The notes below the pieces were generated by a model. It was not told the DNA's origin. It made no database searches and saw only the letters and a list, made by a program, of their open reading frames with translations. A stretch of DNA of 64,000 nucleotides. Source: Sphingobium fuliginis (GTDB lineage Bacteria > Pseudomonadota > Alphaproteobacteria > Sphingomonadales > Sphingomonadaceae). The DNA is taken from the NCBI RefSeq assembly GCF_004152845.1, contig NZ_SEON01000001.1, forward strand, positions 310,001 through 374,000. Direction: 5' to 3'. Shown here one piece after another: positions 60,530-64,000 of the stretch. A program made the position numbers and the translations under genes. Within the stretch, counting starts at the first letter, position 1; every line of letters starts with the position of its first letter.

Positions 60530-61714
60530 TCAAATCAGTTCAATTGCCATTGCGGTCGCTTCGCCGCCGCCGATGCACAGGGCCGCGACGCCGCGCCGAC
60601 CGCCCCGGCGTTGAAGCGCCGCCAGCAAGGTTGCCAGAATGCGCGCGCCCGACGCGCCTATCGGATGGCCCAGGGCTGTCGCCCCGCCATTTACATTGAG
60701 GCGGTCATCGGGGATTGCCAAATCGCGCGCCGCGATCATCGCTACCGCGGCAAAGGCTTCGTTCACCTCGAACAGGTCGACATCCTCAACCGACCAGCCT
60801 GTTCTGCCGAGCAACGTCCGGATGGCGTGAACGGGAGCGGTGGTGAAGAGCGCGGGAGCATGCGCATGCGCCGCGGCCCCGCTCAAGCGCGCTATTACCG
60901 GCATTTTGAGCCGCTCGGCAACGCTCCGCCGAGTCAATATAATGGCCGCCGCGCCATCGGAGATCGATGCCGAACTCGCCGCAGTGATCGTGCCGTTTGA
61001 CGCGAATGCAGGCTTTAACGTCGGTATTTTCTCCGGCCGCGCCCTCCCCGGCTGCTCGTCCGTTGCGATGAATTGCGAGCCTGACCGCGTCCTTACAGGC
61101 ACCGGCACGATTTCTTCGGCGAAGGCGCCCGTTTCGATTGCGGCCCGCGCCCGCTCCAGCGACCGAAGCGCATAGGCATCCTGCATCTCGCGCGTGAACT
61201 GATAGGCATCCGCCGTATCCTGCGCGAACGCGCCCATCGGCTTGCCCACGCTATAGGCATCCTCGAGACCGTCCATCATCATTGTGTCGATGACGCGGTC
61301 ATGTCCGATCCGAGCGCCAGAGCGATGTTTGGGAAGGGCATAGGGCGCATTGGTCATGCTTTCCATGCCTCCGGCGACGATGACGTCGGCGGCGCCCGCT
61401 CGCAGCGCTTCGGCCGCCATGATGATTGCCTGCATGCCAGAGCCGCACATTTTGTTCACTGTCGTGGCCTGAACGCTCTCCGGAAGCCCGGCGCCGAGAG
61501 CGGCCTGTCGCGCCGGCGCCTGGCCGAGCGCCGCCGGCAGCACGCATCCCATGTAGATGCGGTCGATTGCTTCGCCCGGCACCTTGGCGCGTTCGACTGC
61601 CGCACGGACGGCGATAGCGCCAAGCTCCGTTGCGGCGACCGATGAAAACGCGCCTTGAAACCCGCCCATCGGAGTGCGGGCATAACTGGCAATCACGATA
61701 GGGTCGGTCTGCAT
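60530..61714 (-). CDS. Acetyl-CoA acyltransferase (thiolase)
   Basis: A 394-residue thiolase. Nucleophile Cys90 lies in VNKMCGSGMQAI; the C-terminal motifs NVNGGATALGHPIGASGAR (His) and ALCIGGGEATAMA (Cys) are intact. It would cleave a 3-ketoacyl-CoA to acetyl-CoA or condense acetyl-CoA. It is 14 bases upstream of the SDR gene, supporting joint action in the last steps of a beta-oxidation. Confidence 0.93.
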   Translation of the reverse strand: MQTDPIVIASYARTPMGGFQGAFSSVAATELGAIAVRAAVERAKVPGEAIDRIYMGCVLPAALGQAPARQAALGAGLPESVQATTVNKMCGSGMQAIIMAAEALRAGAADVIVAGGMESMTNAPYALPKHRSGARIGHDRVIDTMMMDGLEDAYSVGKPMGAFAQDTADAYQFTREMQDAYALRSLERARAAIETGAFAEEIVPVPVRTRSGSQFIATDEQPGRARPEKIPTLKPAFASNGTITAASSASISDGAAAIILTRRSVAERLKMPVIARLSGAAAHAHAPALFTTAPVHAIRTLLGRTGWSVEDVDLFEVNEAFAAVAMIAARDLAIPDDRLNVNGGATALGHPIGASGARILATLLAALQRRGGRRGVAALCIGGGEATAMAIELI

Positions 61715-61729
61715 AAATTTCCTTCAGCT

Positions 61730-61822
61730 TCAGGCGGATATGTCCGCTCCTGCTCCACGGATCTGGACAGCGCCTTCCTCGAATGATTTGAGGAAGAACA
61801 AGCGCCCCCCGGCACTTGTCAT
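61730..61822 (-). other. 30-codon open frame between E2 and thiolase genes
   Basis: The 110-base gap between the E2 stop and the thiolase start holds a short frame, MTSAGGRLFFLKSFEEGAVQ and a further 10 residues, ending 15 bases before the thiolase ATG. No ribosome site precedes it. It may be a tiny gene, a remnant or chance. Confidence 0.25.
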
Positions 61823-61824
61823 GA

Positions 61825-63120
61825 TCAACTGCACAGCAGGATCGGCGTTTCGACAAGGCCGCGGAATGACTGCATGAACTGGGCCGCCAGGGCGCCGTCG
61901 ATTGCGCGATGATCGAAGCTCGCCGTCGTCGCCATGATCGTCGCGAGCCCCACGGCACCATCGACCTTCCACGGCTGCTCCACCCCTGCGGCCGTGCCCA
62001 GAATGAGAGCCTGGGGCGGATTGATCACCGGAAACATCTCGTCGATCCCGAACATGCCGAGATTGGAGATCGAGCAGGTGCCGCCCTGATATTCCTCGGG
62101 CAGCAGCTTGCCATCGCGCGCCTTCGCGGCGAGCGCCTTCGTCTGCGTCGCTATGGCGGAAAGCGACAGCGCCTCAGCGCCCTTGATCACCGGAGTGATG
62201 AGGCCGCCGTCGATCGCAACCGCCATCGATATGTCGACGCGCGCGAAGCGATGCAGCTCCTCGCCGCCGAACTGGACGTTCGCGTCCGGCACTTCGACGA
62301 GCGCGAGCGCCAGGGCCTTGATCAGCATGTCGTTGACGCTGAGCTTGATGCTGCGCGGCGCGAGAGAGGCGTTCAATTCTCTGCGCAGCTTCAACAGCGG
62401 ATCGATGTTGCAGCGTGCCGTCAGGTAGAAGTGCGGCACCGTCTGCTTGGATTCGGTGAGGCGCCGCGCGATGGTCTTTCGCATCGAACTGAGCTTGACC
62501 GTCTCGACAGGAACGCCGGAAGGCGGTGGGGCGATGGTCGCGACAGGGGACGGCACGGCGTCGATCGACCGTGCGACCGGGTCGTGGCGCGGGGTGACCA
62601 ATGGCCCGATGCCAAGATCGGCGCGAACGATGCGGCCGTTGGGGCCGGTACCGGTGATGCCGCCAAGGTCAATGCCCTTCGCCTCCGCAATGCGCAATGC
62701 AAGCGGGCTAACCTTCACCCGCTCGGCGGGCGACACACGGGTGCGCGGCGCCGGCACCCTTGGCGCGGGCTTTGGCCGGACCGACTCTGGAGCGGATGGA
62801 GCGGGCGCTTGCGCGGCCTCGACAGGTCGGGCGATCGTCGGCTCGGCGCCGGCCAGCACCGGCCTGGGCGCGGTCTCGCCATTCTCCGCCATGACGGCAA
62901 TGACCGTGCCGACCGCAACGTCTGCCGTTCCTTCGGGAACCACGAGGTTCGTTATCCTCCCCTCGTCCACGGCTTCGAATTCCATCGTGGCCTTGTCGGT
63001 CTCGATCTCGGCGAGGAGATCGCCGGCCTTCACCAGATCGCCCTCGGCGACCAGCCATTTTGCCAGCGTGCCCTTTTCCATCGTCGGCGACAGCGCCGGC
63101 ATCTTCAGTTCGATGGCCAT
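61825..63120 (-). CDS. 2-oxo-acid dehydrogenase E2 (dihydrolipoamide acyltransferase)
   Basis: A 431-residue E2. The lipoyl domain (1-75) has Lys43 in [14 protein letters not shown] Pro/Ala linker leads to the E3-binding domain (about 130-165, [20 protein letters not shown]) and the catalytic domain (about 205-431) with [14 protein letters not shown] carrying the His and Asp. It transfers an acyl group from E1-bound substrate to CoA. It starts 1 base after the E1 gene stop and is the only lipoyl-domain protein here. No E3 is in the window. Confidence 0.93.
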   Translation of the reverse strand: MAIELKMPALSPTMEKGTLAKWLVAEGDLVKAGDLLAEIETDKATMEFEAVDEGRITNLVVPEGTADVAVGTVIAVMAENGETAPRPVLAGAEPTIARPVEAAQAPAPSAPESVRPKPAPRVPAPRTRVSPAERVKVSPLALRIAEAKGIDLGGITGTGPNGRIVRADLGIGPLVTPRHDPVARSIDAVPSPVATIAPPPSGVPVETVKLSSMRKTIARRLTESKQTVPHFYLTARCNIDPLLKLRRELNASLAPRSIKLSVNDMLIKALALALVEVPDANVQFGGEELHRFARVDISMAVAIDGGLITPVIKGAEALSLSAIATQTKALAAKARDGKLLPEEYQGGTCSISNLGMFGIDEMFPVINPPQALILGTAAGVEQPWKVDGAVGLATIMATTASFDHRAIDGALAAQFMQSFRGLVETPILLCS

Positions 63121-63121
63121 G

Positions 63122-64000
63122 TCAGTTTCCCAGGAAAAGTTCGGCGGCGGCTTCGATGATGGCGTCGCTGTCCAGCCGATAGGCGTGATAGAGATCGGGC
63201 AGGTCCCCGGTCTGGCCGAAACGGTCGGTCCCGAGCGGGCTCACCCGCATGCCCTTGACGCCGCCGAGCCAGGACAGCGCGGCGGGCGATCCGTCGAGCA
63301 CCGTCACCAGGCCCGCGCCCGGTGCCAGCGCGGATAGCAACGTCTCAGCATGGCAGGGCGCGGCCGTTTCATCGGTCCAGCGCGCGGCGCGACGGGCCGA
63401 CCAGCCGCGATGGAGCAGGTCAGGTGAGGTGACATTGAGCAGGCCGAGACCCGGAATGTCGTCGACAAGCTTTTCCCACGCCGCCAACGCTTCGGGCGCG
63501 ACGACGCCGGTGAAGGCAATCGCGGCTTCAGCCCCTTCGGAAGGACGACGCAGCCAGTAACCGCCCTTCAACAGGTCGGCTTGCCAGCTGACGTCATCGC
63601 GTGCGACCTGCGGGATCGATCGGGTCGTCAGGCGCAGATAGACGGAGCTGCCGTCAGGCTGCTGCATATGGTCGAAGGCATAAGCCATCATCATGGCCAG
63701 CTCGTCGGCATAGGCCGGCTCGAAATAGGTGAGATTGGGCTGACCCATGCCGATCAGCGGGGTGTTGATCGACTGGTGCGCGCCGCCTTCCGCTGCCAGC
63801 GTGATTCCCGACGGCGTGCCCACCAGGAGGAAGCGGGAGTCCGAATAGCAGCCATAGTTCAGCGAATCGAGACCCCGGGCGATGAACGGGTCGTAGACAG
63901 TGCCGACCGGCAGCAGCCGTGTACCGAAATGCGGTGCGGCAAGGCCCAGCGAGGCCAGCATGAGGAAGAAGTTGTTTTCTGCAATGCCCAGCTCGATATG
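63122..64000 (-). CDS. 2-oxo-acid dehydrogenase E1, homodimeric type (5' end missing)
   Basis: The frame runs from 63122 through the right edge, so the gene is partial; 292 C-terminal residues are visible. The part resembles the transketolase-like and C-terminal domains of the AceE-type homodimeric pyruvate dehydrogenase E1 ([59 protein letters not shown]). It would decarboxylate a 2-oxo acid with thiamine diphosphate and pass the acyl group to the E2 encoded next. Whether the substrate is pyruvate or a catabolic 2-oxo acid is not known. Confidence 0.85.
   Translation of the reverse strand, partial: HIELGIAENNFFLMLASLGLAAPHFGTRLLPVGTVYDPFIARGLDSLNYGCYSDSRFLLVGTPSGITLAAEGGAHQSINTPLIGMGQPNLTYFEPAYADELAMMMAYAFDHMQQPDGSSVYLRLTTRSIPQVARDDVSWQADLLKGGYWLRRPSEGAEAAIAFTGVVAPEALAAWEKLVDDIPGLGLLNVTSPDLLHRGWSARRAARWTDETAAPCHAETLLSALAPGAGLVTVLDGSPAALSWLGGVKGMRVSPLGTDRFGQTGDLPDLYHAYRLDSDAIIEAAAELFLGN

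Noticed and set aside
1..64000. CRISPR array, rRNA or tRNA genes
   Set aside because: No regularly spaced direct repeats were seen, and no intergenic space holds a recognisable tRNA cloverleaf or rRNA sequence. I could not run tRNAscan or a covariance search.

Overview
The window is GC-rich (roughly two thirds G+C by eye) and densely coded on both strands. It reads as a chromosomal segment of an alphaproteobacterium, most likely a sphingomonad (Sphingobium-like). That placement is inferred from gene order (cpoB-tilS-ftsH; lptF-lptG; glnE-bcp), from the family set (DUF2239, DUF455, DUF1428, patatin-DUF3734 beside 3-hydroxybutyrate dehydrogenase) and from short intergenic palindromes of a type I associate with sphingomonads. 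No rRNA, tRNA or CRISPR array was seen.

Layout. 1-3.7 kb: the tail of an unknown gene, then a heterodimeric ABC exporter whose first subunit has a degenerate ATP site. 3.7-8.5 kb: a stress block. One operon (SRPBCC protein, Zn-alcohol dehydrogenase, SDR, tiny charged protein) diverges from another (membrane hemerythrin, disordered small protein), with EcfG-type promoters back to back between them; a second hemerythrin and a 54-residue protein follow. 8.5-12.9 kb: htpG behind a heat-shock-type promoter, a ferredoxin-reductase-like flavoprotein, a 2'-5' RNA ligase-like protein and a membrane protein. 13-15.8 kb: metA with a leader resembling a SAM-I-type riboswitch and with Glu111, which predicts acetyl-CoA use; then a lipid kinase and a DUF2141 protein. 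15.9-18.2 kb: lptF-lptG. 18.3-24.6 kb: desaturase, GNAT-like protein, second lipid kinase, phosphoesterase, DUF2239, exonuclease III, ErpA-like carrier. 24.6-29.4 kb: glnE-bcp-DUF455 and an M23 peptidase. 29.5 kb: a small protein resembling NepR, the anti-sigma factor of the general stress response, so both ends of that circuit may be represented here (target promoters near 6.6 kb).

30-35.4 kb: zinc metallopeptidase, patatin plus 3-hydroxybutyrate dehydrogenase, beta-barrel protein, M20 amidohydrolase. 35.5-43.1 kb, minus strand: ftsH (heat-shock-type promoter), a small membrane protein, tilS, cpoB, a RodZ-like protein and ptsP. 43.2-45.7 kb: a tandem pair of PLP aminotransferases that both carry twin-arginine signal peptides. 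45.85-46.0 kb: a 146-bp, almost fully palindromic MITE-like element that supplies the stop codon of the next gene. 46-49.4 kb: a five-gene VOC/SRPBCC/DUF1428 operon divergent from an HxlR-SCP2 regulator. 49.5-50.8 kb: an SDR divergent from a second HxlR regulator. 50.8-59.4 kb: lipoprotein, nitronate monooxygenase, lysC, small membrane protein, ubiG, YdeI/DUF1801, an exported Ala-rich protein, a CitE-like lyase, and an SPFH-NfeD pair.

59.4-59.75 kb is a mobile-element scar (tyrosine recombinase remnant and a possible IS66 remnant). To its right lies a minus-strand catabolic operon (2-oxo-acid dehydrogenase E1 and E2, thiolase, SDR) that continues past the window end and looks like an accessory insertion. 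The observations I would follow up first are the Tat-exported aminotransferase pair, the divergent EcfG promoters with the orphan NepR-like gene, the metA leader, and the palindromic element.
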